Positions 1 through 8,816 of a stretch of DNA of 64,000 bases are shown piece after piece. How positions within the stretch are numbered: the stretch's first letter is position 1; each line of letters starts with the position of its first letter. Source of the DNA: BQJU01 sp965229635 (GTDB taxonomy: Bacteria; Bacteroidota; Bacteroidia; Chitinophagales; Saprospiraceae); NCBI GenBank assembly GCA_965229635.1, contig OZ245894.1, positions 5,704,001 through 5,768,000 of the forward strand. Reading direction: 5' to 3'. The notes under the pieces were generated by a model. It ran no database searches. It saw only the letters and a list, made by a program, of their open reading frames with translations, and was not told the origin of the DNA. Made by a program: the position numbers and the translations under genes.

Positions 1-2
1 TC

Positions 3-227
3 ACCACTGCCGATCACGACGACCGGGTGGTCCCCGCACACTCTTTTAAATTTGCGGCTCAGTTGCAAAAATCGCACGACGGAGATAACCCGGTGTTGAT
101 CCGCATTGAAACAGATGCCGGACATGGAGCGGGAAAACCGATTTCCAAAACCATTGAAGAACAAGCTGATATTTGGTCTTTTTTATTTTATAATACCAAT
201 TCTCCGGTAAAATACCTTGAAGATTAA
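3..227 (+). CDS. Prolyl oligopeptidase (S9A) C-terminus, partial
   Basis: Only the last 74 codons are present; the reading frame is open to the left edge of the window. The peptide carries the two C-terminal members of the S9A catalytic triad in their expected contexts: an Asp in DHDDRVVPAHSFKFAA and a His in DAGHGAGK. The nucleophilic Ser would lie outside the window. Prolyl oligopeptidases are alpha/beta-hydrolase peptidases that cleave after proline in short peptides, and in Bacteroidota they are usually secreted or periplasmic. The gene ends 33 bp before the DinB gene. The family call is firm from the motifs. The cellular location cannot be judged without the N-terminus. Confidence 0.88.
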   Translation, partial: TTADHDDRVVPAHSFKFAAQLQKSHDGDNPVLIRIETDAGHGAGKPISKTIEEQADIWSFLFYNTNSPVKYLED

Positions 228-260
228 AATAACTTATTTATCTTAGGTATTTAAATTAAT

Positions 261-800
261 ATGAAAAATAAAGTCCTTCAGCAACTGGCACGCCTGGAAG
301 CAAAAAAGCTAGAACTATTCGAGGCTTTAGAAGGATATACTCCTGAAGCGCTGAATCATCAACCCGGTGAGGGAAAATGGTCGGCGCTTCAGGTCATGTA
401 TCACTTATTTCTGGCGGAAGGTTATGCAGGCAATTACGTAAAGAAAAAGCTCGGTTTTAAACCCAATTTAAAAAAGGCAGGTCTTCGGGCCGCCGTTAGA
501 AGTCGCCTCCTTTCCCTCTATCTGAATTCCCCCATAAAATGGAAGGCTCCCAAGGCCGTAAGTACTGAAAAATTGCCCGAGCACAGCGATCTGGAAACGA
601 TTGCTGAACGATGGAATAAACAAAGGGGAGAACTACAGCAATTACTCATCTCCCTTCCCGAAACTATATTTAACAAAGAAGTTTACAAACACCCAATTGT
701 TGGAAGAATTACTTTAAGTGGTATGTTGGATTTTTTTGAAGATCATTTTGATCGGCACCAAAAACAAATTCAAAGGACATTGGCACAGACACAAAAGTAA
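261..800 (+). CDS. DinB-like superfamily protein
   Basis: This 179-residue protein has the four-helix DinB/DinB_2 pattern. An N-terminal amphipathic helix is followed by PGEGKWSALQVMYHLFLAE with a metal-ligand His at about residue 48, and FFEDHFDRHQKQIQ near the C-terminus supplies two more His at about 162 and 166. This His triad binds a divalent metal in the family. DinB-like proteins include thiol-dependent S-transferases, but most members, including this one, have no assigned substrate. A second, distinct DinB protein lies at 30541-30990. The ATG follows an AT-rich stretch without a Shine-Dalgarno sequence, which is normal for the phylum. Confidence 0.82.
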   Translation: MKNKVLQQLARLEAKKLELFEALEGYTPEALNHQPGEGKWSALQVMYHLFLAEGYAGNYVKKKLGFKPNLKKAGLRAAVRSRLLSLYLNSPIKWKAPKAVSTEKLPEHSDLETIAERWNKQRGELQQLLISLPETIFNKEVYKHPIVGRITLSGMLDFFEDHFDRHQKQIQRTLAQTQK

Positions 801-859
801 GGCTCTGCAAAGCATAGGAGAAGCATCAAAATACCACATACAGCACTAAAATTCACAAC

Positions 860-1291
860 ATGAAAAAACCAACAAGGATTGCAGCATTTGCAATGACTGC
901 TTTGTTAATCTTTTTTAGCACCCAATTGCTTCTGGCACAAGATGCAATGGCCAGCCACGATCACGACTATGGCCAGTTTAATATTGTGCTTTGGTTTGGT
1001 ATGCTGGAACTGCCCTTCCTGTTCCTTTGTGTCGTTTATAGCTTTAAAACCGCTGCTGCGCTTAAGGGTGGAGTGTTTGGTCAGGGTATGAACTACCTGG
1101 CCTGGGGTTTTCTGGTGATGGCCGTGGGACACATCGCGATGCAAATCAACCACGTATTTCATTACGACATCTTTCGGCAACCCTTTGGAACTGTGACCGG
1201 TAGCATTCTGTGGTTTATTGCCCTGATGATTACCTGGGGTTTGTCGGCAGTAGGATTTTACAGCATTTATAAGGTGAGTAAACAGGAATAA
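860..1291 (+). CDS. Small membrane protein of unknown function, upstream of a histidine kinase
   Basis: I do not recognise the family. The 143-residue protein has four hydrophobic segments: about 8-27 (signal anchor), 41-65, 79-100 and 113-136. His residues sit at the membrane edges (SHDHDYGQF after the first segment; GHIAMQINHVFHYD between the third and fourth). It ends 7 bp before the histidine kinase and is almost certainly co-transcribed with it. The kinase has no membrane segment of its own, so this protein could be its membrane input or anchor. That pairing is inferred only from position. The His-rich loops could bind a metal or haem, which is also unproven. Confidence 0.6.
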   Translation: MKKPTRIAAFAMTALLIFFSTQLLLAQDAMASHDHDYGQFNIVLWFGMLELPFLFLCVVYSFKTAAALKGGVFGQGMNYLAWGFLVMAVGHIAMQINHVFHYDIFRQPFGTVTGSILWFIALMITWGLSAVGFYSIYKVSKQE

Positions 1292-1298
1292 GCGGCTT

Positions 1299-3341
1299 AT
1301 GCTTAATTGGTTCAGAAAAAGGCGGAATTCAAATAATGCAAGGGGAAGTGATCCACTGGTTGGGGAAATCTACAACTTAAAAGAATTTCTGGAAGGACAG
1401 TTTTCAACCAAAGATCCCATACCCGCCTCGCTGATCAACTTTACCCGGGAATATCTGGCAAAGGAAGAGGCTGATATCATCAACCAGCTACCTGAGTTTT
1501 ACCTGCAGTACGAACAGTTTTTGACCGAAATCGGATCACGCTCGCGGTATACCTTGCAAGGGTTGCGTAAGCAGGTCAAAAAGAACTTCCCGCAACTAAT
1601 CACACTGAACCACTTTGGCTTCATTTTTGGCACGAGCGAATACCAAAAGGAGATTTTACTGTGTAAGCTGTTCCTGGACGTTTTGCTCAATCACATCATT
1701 CGGGTATTGGGACAGGTGCAGGAAAGCTTCTTCGAAAATGCCCGAAGCTGGGTAACATCCCTTCCCTACCCGGAGAAGGGCTTTCCTCCTTTGCATAACG
1801 CCAATCATCAATATGGCAACCTCAAAGAAGAACTTGCCGGCTTTTCCTTTCTGGTCAACGATACCCTTCGTAAAAAAATGGGAGATGCCTTTGCCCAAAA
1901 GGCCTATGATAGTTCCTACAATAACATTGCCAGGAACTACAAATACCTCAATAGCTTTCCCATTATCATTTCCCTAATTCCGAAACGCTACCTGGATACC
2001 GATAAAATTGGTTTGCTATCTAAACACCAGTTGTCAGTGACCCTGCTGGAAAAAGTAAGTTATTTTGAAGATTTTAATGTCCAGCTGGTAGAACGCAACC
2101 TGGCTTTAAATAAGGCCCGTCGTGACATTGAGGTGGCGCAAAAGAAAGTGGAAGACGCCTACCTGCTGCTGCAGGAAGTGATGAATGCGGTAAAAGACGG
2201 TATCATCACGGCCGATGAAAACAGCAAGATCATAATGGTCAATAAGGAAGTAGAACGAATCTGGGGCTACCGTGCAGAAGACTTGATTGGAAAACCATTG
2301 ACGATACTGATGCCGGAAAAACATCGCCGGGCGCATACGGATGGCATGAATAATTTCCTGGAAACGGGAAAATCGACCGTGATGCATCGCAACCTATTAT
2401 TGGAGGGCCTGCGTAGTGATGGACAAGTATTTCCAATTGAGATCAACATTTCCGAATTGGAATTTGCCAAGAAGCCACTATTTACGGCAGCTGTTCGGGA
2501 TATAACGACGCGTTTGAAGGTAGAAACCACCCTGCGTGAATCCAAAGAACAGCTGGAACAACGCACACATGCGCTGGAGGAAGTGCAGCTACAATTGGAG
2601 GAGACCATTCAGGAATTGCAGGACTCCAATCTGGAACTCAAGCGTTTTGCTTACGTGGCCTCCCACGACTTACAAGAACCGCTGCGCTCCATTGAGGGCT
2701 ATATGAAACTGATTCGCAAAACAATGGAGAAAGAGCAATTGCTTGATCATGAAGCACTGGCAGAATACATTAATTTTGCGTCCCAGGGCACCAAACGAAT
2801 GCGCAATCTTATCAAGGATCTGCTGGAGTACTCGCGGATTGGGCGCACCAACCTGGAAGTTGCCGATATTTCCATGGAAAAGCTACTAACCCTGGTTCAA
2901 TACAATCTTAGCCAAAGTATCGAAGAGGCTAAGGCCAAAATAGAAATAGGCCACATGCCTGATCAGGTGATTGGATTAAAATCTTCGTTAACACAATTGT
3001 TTCAGAACCTCATCTCAAATGCCGTAAAATTCCAACGTCCTGAACAGCCCCCCGTGATTAAGATCAACCATCAAGAAACCGAGGACAGCTGGCACTTCAC
3101 CGTTGAGGACAATGGCATTGGCATTGCTAAAAAAGATCATGAACGCATCTTTGATATCTTTCAGCGGTTGCACAAAGTGGACCAGTATCCCGGTACGGGC
3201 ATTGGCTTGGCAATTTGCCGAAAAATTGTGGAATTACACGGTGGCAAGATTTGGGTAGAACCTTCAGATATGGGCGGCAGTTGTTTCCATTTTACCCTAA
3301 AGAAACAACCGGCATTTGTTCGGGAAGAATCTACAGCCTAG
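1299..3341 (+). CDS. PAS-domain sensor histidine kinase, soluble
   Basis: The 680-residue protein is ordered as follows. A helical N-terminal region of about 270 residues has no recognised domain and no membrane helix. A PAS domain follows (about 290-400, with VKDGIITADENSKIIMVNKE and GYRAEDLIGKPL), then a coiled coil (about 405-440). HisKA carries the phospho-acceptor His456 in YVASHDLQEPLRS. The HATPase domain has an N box (LFQNLISNAVKF), a G1 box (DNGIGIAKKD) and a G2 box (GTGIGLAICRKIVELHGG). DLQEPLRS is the phytochrome-like (HWE-unrelated) subtype common in Bacteroidota. No receiver domain or response regulator is adjacent. The gene is probably co-transcribed with the small membrane protein 7 bp upstream. 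Confidence 0.92.
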   Translation: MLNWFRKRRNSNNARGSDPLVGEIYNLKEFLEGQFSTKDPIPASLINFTREYLAKEEADIINQLPEFYLQYEQFLTEIGSRSRYTLQGLRKQVKKNFPQLITLNHFGFIFGTSEYQKEILLCKLFLDVLLNHIIRVLGQVQESFFENARSWVTSLPYPEKGFPPLHNANHQYGNLKEELAGFSFLVNDTLRKKMGDAFAQKAYDSSYNNIARNYKYLNSFPIIISLIPKRYLDTDKIGLLSKHQLSVTLLEKVSYFEDFNVQLVERNLALNKARRDIEVAQKKVEDAYLLLQEVMNAVKDGIITADENSKIIMVNKEVERIWGYRAEDLIGKPLTILMPEKHRRAHTDGMNNFLETGKSTVMHRNLLLEGLRSDGQVFPIEINISELEFAKKPLFTAAVRDITTRLKVETTLRESKEQLEQRTHALEEVQLQLEETIQELQDSNLELKRFAYVASHDLQEPLRSIEGYMKLIRKTMEKEQLLDHEALAEYINFASQGTKRMRNLIKDLLEYSRIGRTNLEVADISMEKLLTLVQYNLSQSIEEAKAKIEIGHMPDQVIGLKSSLTQLFQNLISNAVKFQRPEQPPVIKINHQETEDSWHFTVEDNGIGIAKKDHERIFDIFQRLHKVDQYPGTGIGLAICRKIVELHGGKIWVEPSDMGGSCFHFTLKKQPAFVREESTA

Positions 3342-3354
3342 TTGTTACAAGTAG

Positions 3355-4692
3355 CTACACCAAAAGCCCCGCAATGGCCGCCGTCAAAAAGCTGGCTATC
3401 GTGCCACCGATAAGGGCTTTGATCCCCAGCTCTGTCAACGTTTTCCGCTGACCGGGCGCGATGGCGCCAATACCACCGATCTGAATACCGATAGAGGCAA
3501 AATTGGCAAAACCACACAAGGCATAAGTGGCGATAATCAACGATTTAGGTTGGAAATTGACACCGGCTTCCCGAAGCGTATTCAATTCTGCGTAAGCAAT
3601 AAATTCGTTGATCACCGTTTTTTGCCCCAGCAACTGTCCTACTATTGTGATGTCGGCAGCTGGTGTACCCAAAATCCAGGCTACCGGAGCAAAGAGAACA
3701 CCCAGCAAATAGGTAAAACTAAAGCCCTCAAAACGACCATCGGTTGCCGTGGCGATGGCTTCGTTCCAATTGCCCACTCCATTTCCAAATACCTCCAGTG
3801 CTACGTAATTGACCCCATCGGTTACACTCATAAAAATAACATTGAGCATGTAAACCAGAGCAGTAAATACGAGCAGCATGGCGCCAACATTGATCGCCAG
3901 CTTAAGACCATCGGTAGTTCCCCGAGAAATGGCATCCAACAAATTATTGGAAGGGTCATCCATCATTTTGGTTTGCTCGTTGATGGACTTTTCTTTCTCT
4001 TCCGGATACAGCATTTTGGCGGCCACGATTGCTGCCGGAGCAGAGATAATGGAGGCCGTCAGGAGATGTTTGGCAAAGTAAACCTGTTGCAACGGATCAT
4101 CACCGCCGAGGTAGCCTACGTATGCTGCAAAAACACCACCGGCAATGGTCGCCATACCGCCGGTCATCAAACACATGATTTCCGATTTGGTCATTCCCTC
4201 GAGGTAGGGTTTGATCACCAAGGGTGCCTCGGTTTGTCCAATAAATACATTGGCTGCAGCCGCCAAACTCTCAGGGCCGGAAAGCCCCATGGTGCGACTC
4301 ATCAACCAGGACAGGCCATAAACCACTTTCTGCAAAATACCGAAGTAGTATAGAATAGCAGATAATGCTGAGAAAAAGACGATCGTGGGCAATACCTGAA
4401 AGGCAAAAATGTAGCCGAAAGTACTCATGTCCTGCACAATACTGCCAAAGAGGAATTGAGCGCCAGCCTCAGTGAAGGAGAGTATTTGCTGAAAGCCTCT
4501 GGCAATGTAATCGAAAATGACATTGACGTAAGGTACTTTCAAAATCAATAGGGCCAGGGCCAATTGGAGTAACATACCCGAACCAACCAAGCGCCAATTA
4601 ATAGCTCTGCGGTTGCTGCTCAACAAATAACACGATCCGAGTAAGATGACAATGCCCAAAACGGCACGTAGAAGATCTACAAAGAAACTCAT
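3355..4692 (-). CDS. Concentrative nucleoside transporter (CNT/NupC family)
   Basis: This 445-residue, highly hydrophobic protein has the CNT hallmarks. An N-terminal segment carries NWRLVGSGMLLQLALALLIL. The gate and core region includes GPESLAAAANVFIGQTEAPLVIKPYL, followed by MTKSEIMCLMTGGMATIAGGV. The second half has TDGLKLAINVGAMLLVF and the conserved C-terminal CGFANFASIGIQIGGIGAI. CNT proteins import nucleosides with sodium or protons across the inner membrane. The gene is divergent from uridine kinase (4899), which suggests a nucleoside salvage pair: import followed by phosphorylation. It converges on the histidine kinase with only 13 bp between the stops. Confidence 0.93.
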   Translation of the reverse strand: MSFFVDLLRAVLGIVILLGSCYLLSSNRRAINWRLVGSGMLLQLALALLILKVPYVNVIFDYIARGFQQILSFTEAGAQFLFGSIVQDMSTFGYIFAFQVLPTIVFFSALSAILYYFGILQKVVYGLSWLMSRTMGLSGPESLAAAANVFIGQTEAPLVIKPYLEGMTKSEIMCLMTGGMATIAGGVFAAYVGYLGGDDPLQQVYFAKHLLTASIISAPAAIVAAKMLYPEEKEKSINEQTKMMDDPSNNLLDAISRGTTDGLKLAINVGAMLLVFTALVYMLNVIFMSVTDGVNYVALEVFGNGVGNWNEAIATATDGRFEGFSFTYLLGVLFAPVAWILGTPAADITIVGQLLGQKTVINEFIAYAELNTLREAGVNFQPKSLIIATYALCGFANFASIGIQIGGIGAIAPGQRKTLTELGIKALIGGTIASFLTAAIAGLLV

Positions 4693-4836
4693 CCAGCTGA
4701 GGCTGTTTATTAGACCCGGTCAACGGCCAAAGTGATAGCCGATTACAGGTCTGCTGAAAAAATGTATTTGACGCCACCAAATGTAGTGAAATTTCACCGA
4801 TATCTCCTGAAGAGAAAAAAAAATCGACTTGTTTGT

Positions 4837-4844
4837 TAACTTTG
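4837..4844 (+). promoter_or_regulatory. Candidate -7 promoter element for uridine kinase
   Basis: TAACTTTG fits the Bacteroidota -7 consensus TAnnTTTG exactly and lies 54 bp before the uridine kinase ATG. No clear -33 TTTG is placed 19 bp upstream. The 206-bp gap to the divergent nucleoside transporter must also hold that gene's promoter. Confidence 0.4.
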
Positions 4845-4898
4845 CAGGGTTTGCAACGAACGCTTTTTTCTGAAGAACAATCTACATTAAAGTAGGAT

Positions 4899-5525
4899 AT
4901 GCGATCACTTATTATAGGCATTACTGGCGGAAGTGGCTCCGGAAAAACCTCATTCATCCGGCAGTTGCGCAGCCGCTTTGCCACCGACGAAATCTGTTTG
5001 ATCTCTCAGGATGACTATTATCTGCCTCGTCAACAACAGTTGGTCGATGATCAGGGCATCATTAATTTTGACCTGCCCAGTTCTATTGATGCCGATGCTT
5101 TTACCCGCGATGTCCAACGGCTCATTGCCGGTGAAGAAGTCACCCGTGAGGAATATACCTTCAATAATGAAAAGGCCGATCCAAGGCTACTGACCTTTCA
5201 TCCGGCACCGGTGGTTTTGGTGGAAGGGTTGTTTGTCTTTCATTACGAGCCCATGGTGAAACTGCTTGACCTCAAGTTATTTTTGCACGCCAAGGAAAAT
5301 CTGAAGGTAATTCGTCGCATCAAAAGAGATCGTGTAGAGCGCAATTACCCGTTGGATGATGTGCTCTACCGCTACGAAAATCACGTGTTGCCCACCTTTG
5401 AAAAATACATTAAACCCTACATGGAAGACGCCGATATCGTCATCAACAACAACCGGCAATTTGACATGGGTCTGGAGGTGGTTAGCGGTTACTTAAAGCA
5501 TCATCTGAACAGCAATGAGGGGTGA
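4899..5525 (+). CDS. udk: Uridine kinase
   Basis: This 208-residue P-loop kinase phosphorylates uridine or cytidine with a nucleoside triphosphate in pyrimidine salvage. Walker A is GITGGSGSGKTS at residues 6-17. It is followed by LISQDDYYLPRQQQ, the uridine-binding DDYY segment of uridine kinases, then INFDLPSSIDADAF and VVLVEGLFVFHYEP. A lid region has RIKRDRVERNYPLDDVL. Length and motif order match the family. The divergent CNT transporter supports a nucleoside salvage role. The gene converges on rimM with 5 bp between them, so 3' ends of the two transcripts must overlap. Confidence 0.93.
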   Translation: MRSLIIGITGGSGSGKTSFIRQLRSRFATDEICLISQDDYYLPRQQQLVDDQGIINFDLPSSIDADAFTRDVQRLIAGEEVTREEYTFNNEKADPRLLTFHPAPVVLVEGLFVFHYEPMVKLLDLKLFLHAKENLKVIRRIKRDRVERNYPLDDVLYRYENHVLPTFEKYIKPYMEDADIVINNNRQFDMGLEVVSGYLKHHLNSNEG

Positions 5526-5530
5526 TTGGG

Positions 5531-6046
5531 TTAAAGTCCTAATAAACCTTCGGGAAGGGTCATTTTGATATGCTGCTGTTTTTCGTCGATAGACTTAAGG
5601 AAGGTTTCATTTAATGGAATCAGAATATCGCGGCCTTGATACTCTACCAGGGCCATCATTTGTTGGGGAAACTCTTGTACTTCAATGATTTGCCCCACAG
5701 CCTCCTCTCCATCGTAAATCATCCAGCCCTCCAACATTTCCCAGTCGGTTTGGCCTTCTTCAGATACTGGGGAAGTTGAGGTCAATTCTGCACTGCGCAT
5801 AAAGATCTCGGCATTGGTCAGATCACGGGCCTGTTCAGGGGAATCCACCTCTTCAAATTTGATCAGCAGGTGTGGGTCTTCAATTACTTCCTCCACAAAA
5901 TAGGGGATCAGTTTCCCGTGCAGGGAAAGAAATACTGCCGTGGCTTGAAATAGATCGTCCAGAAACTGGTCTCTGACATCTAATTTTAAAGCTCCGGTCA
6001 GGCCGTAAGTTTTCCTGGTATGACCAATACTCCGGTAATCCTCCAT
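5531..6046 (-). CDS. rimM: Ribosome maturation factor RimM
   Basis: This 171-residue protein has the RimM N-terminal domain signature (YRSIGHTRKTYGLTGALKL) and a C-terminal PRC-barrel-like domain (DWEMLEGWMIYDGEEAVGQI, then DILIPLNETFLKSID). RimM binds S19 and assists 30S head assembly. In many bacteria it sits in rpsP-rimM-trmD-rplS. Here it follows a lipoprotein and mnmA by 5 bp, and trmD is 45 kb away (51220-51903), so the classical operon is dispersed. Co-transcription with mnmA puts two RNA-related functions together. Confidence 0.9.
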   Translation of the reverse strand: MEDYRSIGHTRKTYGLTGALKLDVRDQFLDDLFQATAVFLSLHGKLIPYFVEEVIEDPHLLIKFEEVDSPEQARDLTNAEIFMRSAELTSTSPVSEEGQTDWEMLEGWMIYDGEEAVGQIIEVQEFPQQMMALVEYQGRDILIPLNETFLKSIDEKQQHIKMTLPEGLLGL

Positions 6047-6051
6047 TTATT

Positions 6052-6822
6052 TTATTGATAATCAATTAACTGTTGGCGAAGAATAAATCCTGCTTCGGCC
6101 TTATCGACCCAGGGCAAGCCATCACAAAGCACAAAATCTGCATTGCAACAATACTGACATTGCGTATCCAGGATGAATAATTCACGGTATACCAGGCCCA
6201 CCTCTGGTGCGTAGTACTCTTGTACCGACCTCAATTCGATGAGACTTTGATAATCGGAAGGTTCTACTTTGACCACCTGTTCAAAAGATAGATCACCCAA
6301 TTGTAGCGTGGTATCAATATTAGCAATCACATACGACCATCCTTTAAACATCTCAACATTCTCTCCGGCGAGGGTCACTTTTGTAAATTCATCAAAACTC
6401 GCATTGCCGTCCCACCGCTGGCGGTTGGCGGGGGGAAAAATCAATTTGACAAACCGAAGATTATCAATGGTGCGTACCGCTTGTTGTTCATTGCGATTCA
6501 TGGTTAACACCTTTTGAATTTGCCACGGCAGGGTATCTGCCATACGAACAAACTGTTCTACTCGATAGAGCAACTCACCGGAATTATTCCGCAAGGTATC
6601 AACAATATCCTCTCTCAAAAAAGAAGTGGTACTATCCCGCCTCACCATGCCCACATCGGGGTCAAAGATGATCGAATCCTGCCGGTACGTCCAGGACCGA
6701 CCAATCTCCAACGGATAATACTCGTATTTAAAATCCGTGGGTTCCGCCAGTTCTTCTTTGCATCCCCCGAGCAGGAGCGTCAGAGACAAAATTGTGATGA
6801 TGAGCAATGGGATAAACCGCAT
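6052..6822 (-). CDS. Predicted lipoprotein of unknown function
   Basis: I chose the ATG at 6822 because it places the signal peptide directly at the N-terminus; an in-frame ATG at 6846 would add eight residues and overlap mnmA. The 256-residue product has a type II signal peptide ending in the lipobox LLLGGC. The mature protein starts KEELAEPTDF and is beta-rich (EYYPLEIGRSWTYRQDS). This N-terminal pattern is common in Bacteroidota envelope lipoproteins of unknown role. Two Cys near the C-terminus (CQYCC) could form a disulfide. It lies 13 bp after mnmA and 5 bp before rimM, so it is probably in their operon. Confidence 0.72.
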   Translation of the reverse strand: MRFIPLLIITILSLTLLLGGCKEELAEPTDFKYEYYPLEIGRSWTYRQDSIIFDPDVGMVRRDSTTSFLREDIVDTLRNNSGELLYRVEQFVRMADTLPWQIQKVLTMNRNEQQAVRTIDNLRFVKLIFPPANRQRWDGNASFDEFTKVTLAGENVEMFKGWSYVIANIDTTLQLGDLSFEQVVKVEPSDYQSLIELRSVQEYYAPEVGLVYRELFILDTQCQYCCNADFVLCDGLPWVDKAEAGFILRQQLIDYQ

Positions 6823-6835
6823 CGGTATGAATTGA

Positions 6836-7942
6836 TCAATTGACATTCAGGTTACTGCTGTGGATGATCCCGCCACCAATGACATCGTCGCCTTCGTAAA
6901 AGACGGCAGACTGTCCCGGCGCTACACCGCGCACATTGGCAAAAAACTCCACATCAACTTTTCCATCCCGATTGCTGAGCTGGCTCAGTGTACCGCGATC
7001 CTTGTAGCGAATTTTGGTCACCACCTCCATTCCATCCGGAATTTCGGCGTATTTCATCGAGTTGAGCTGATACACGCTCATCCCGTTACGCACCAGATCA
7101 TCAACCGTACCGAGCACCACGGTATTGGTATCGGGACGAATTTCGGTAACGTACATCGGTTGGCCAAAAGCCAGTCCCAGTCCTTTACGCTGACCAACGG
7201 TGTAAAACGGATAACCCTTGTGTTGTCCCAACACTTCGCCCTGTGTACTCACAAAGCTACCACCAGCCAGTGATTCTTCCAGTCCATCTACTCGGCGTTT
7301 GAGGAAGCCCCGGTAGTCATTATCGGGTACAAAACAGATCTCATAGCTTTCCGCTTTTTTCGAAAGTGCTTCGTAGCCAAAATCAGCAGCCATCTGGCGC
7401 ACCTGCGGTTTGGTATATGGCCCCAGAGGGAAGCGGCTGCGGTGCAGGCATTCCTGGCTCAATCCCCAAAGTACATACGATTGATCTTTGTGGTCATCGG
7501 CACTACGGCTGATGAATTTACGTCCATCATGTTCACGGATTTGGGCGTAATGTCCGGTGGCGATGAACTCACAATCCAGCGCATCGGCTCTTTTGAGCAG
7601 GGCACTCCATTTGATATGGGTATTGCAAAGCACACAGGGATTGGGTGTACGCCCCGCCAGGTACTCCTCAACAAAATTATCAATTACATAGTCCCCAAAT
7701 TCGTCGCGAATATCGATGATAAAGTGATGAAAACCCATATTCACGGCTACTTCGCGGGCGTCATTGATTGAATCCAGGCTACAACAACCCGTTTCTTTCT
7801 TATTGCCTCCGGAGTTGGCATAATCCCAGGTTTTCATGGTAATGCCCACTACCTCGTAACCTTCCTCGTGTAGCATCATGGCCGTAACGGTACTATCAAT
7901 TCCCCCACTCATGGCCACCAGTACTTTTCCGTGCTTACTCAT
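6836..7942 (-). CDS. mnmA: tRNA-specific 2-thiouridylase MnmA
   Basis: This 368-residue enzyme installs the 2-thio group on U34 of Lys, Glu and Gln tRNAs using ATP and sulfur relayed from a persulfide carrier. The PP-loop is SGGIDS at residues 12-17. The two catalytic Cys are C103 in NPCVLCNTHIKW and C203 in YEICFVPD. Other conserved elements are IATGHYAQI, FPLGPYTKPQVRQMA and VGQRKGLG. Length is normal. It is the first gene of a minus-strand run with the lipoprotein and rimM, and is divergent from a LysE-family gene. Confidence 0.95.
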   Translation of the reverse strand: MSKHGKVLVAMSGGIDSTVTAMMLHEEGYEVVGITMKTWDYANSGGNKKETGCCSLDSINDAREVAVNMGFHHFIIDIRDEFGDYVIDNFVEEYLAGRTPNPCVLCNTHIKWSALLKRADALDCEFIATGHYAQIREHDGRKFISRSADDHKDQSYVLWGLSQECLHRSRFPLGPYTKPQVRQMAADFGYEALSKKAESYEICFVPDNDYRGFLKRRVDGLEESLAGGSFVSTQGEVLGQHKGYPFYTVGQRKGLGLAFGQPMYVTEIRPDTNTVVLGTVDDLVRNGMSVYQLNSMKYAEIPDGMEVVTKIRYKDRGTLSQLSNRDGKVDVEFFANVRGVAPGQSAVFYEGDDVIGGGIIHSSNLNVN

Positions 7943-8048
7943 TAGCTATCTACTTAAATTCTTTATTTTGATAGACATTTATCAATTCTACCACAAAACT
8001 ACAAATAATCAGGCTTTTCGGTTCAAAAGAAAGTCAATAAACAATTAC

Positions 8049-8056
8049 TATCTTCG
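8049..8056 (+). promoter_or_regulatory. Candidate -7 promoter element for the LysE-family gene
   Basis: TATCTTCG differs by one base from the TAnnTTTG consensus and is 24 bp before the ATG at 8081, a spacing that would give a short leader. No convincing -33 element was seen. Confidence 0.3.
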
Positions 8057-8080
8057 CGTCGATTAACAGACTCATTTTTC

Positions 8081-8728
8081 ATGGATTTCACCCTGATCTA
8101 TTTGTTCTTCTTGGGCGCTACCCTCAGTTTTCTGGGAACGATCCCTTTGGGACCGATCAACTTATCAGTGGTAAATGCCACCATCAAATACCATATCAGT
8201 GCGGCATTCTGGATGGCAGGGGGAGCGGCTGTGGTAGAAATTGTCAACTCCTTTATTGCGCTTTATTGTAATGCTTATGTCAAACAGATCTACGACACCG
8301 GTATATGGACCCGTTTGATCACCGCCTTCCTTTTTATTGCATTGGGGGTATTTTTCTTCCTTCAAAAAAAGAAACCCCGACCCCAGGAAGTCAATGCACA
8401 AAAAAGCAATCACCACTTTATAAAAGGGATTGGCGTGGCCATGCTCAATTTGCAAGCCATCCCTTTCTGGATTTACATTTTTGCTTCGCTAAAATCACTG
8501 CATCCGGGAGGATTTGGCCCACAAATGCCTGCTTCTGAGATTTTCTGGCTATTAATGGGAGTAGCATTGGGCAAATTTTTGGCCCTGGCCGGTTTTGGCT
8601 GGCTTAGTCAGCAAATCGAAAAAAAGGCCAGTCGTCTACAGATGTACATGAATAAAATTATTGCCTGTATATTGATGACCATTGGTATCGTACAAGCCCT
8701 CAGAACATTTTTAGATGTCGATATGTAA
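8081..8728 (+). CDS. LysE/RhtB-family exporter
   Basis: This 215-residue membrane protein has six hydrophobic segments and the LysE N-terminal signature: LSFLGTIPLGPINLSVVNATIKYHISAAFW, in which the GPINL motif is followed by an amphipathic loop and a second helix with a Gly/Ala-rich face (MAGGAAVVEIVNSFIALY). A basic cytoplasmic loop (QKKKPRPQEVNAQKSNHH) separates the halves. LysE-family proteins export amino acids or related small molecules by proton antiport. The substrate cannot be inferred here. The gene is monocistronic between divergent mnmA and the RlpA gene. Confidence 0.8.
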   Translation: MDFTLIYLFFLGATLSFLGTIPLGPINLSVVNATIKYHISAAFWMAGGAAVVEIVNSFIALYCNAYVKQIYDTGIWTRLITAFLFIALGVFFFLQKKKPRPQEVNAQKSNHHFIKGIGVAMLNLQAIPFWIYIFASLKSLHPGGFGPQMPASEIFWLLMGVALGKFLALAGFGWLSQQIEKKASRLQMYMNKIIACILMTIGIVQALRTFLDVDM

Positions 8729-8816
8729 AAGCTAAATTTTGTGGTCGTATACATCCGAACATTGTGCAATATGTGATTTATCGGTATATTGAGCACGCAA
8801 CCAAAAACGATTTATT

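Noticed and set aside
3550..4353. Plus-strand open frame of 267 codons
   Set aside because: It is antisense to the nucleoside transporter, whose domains are clear.
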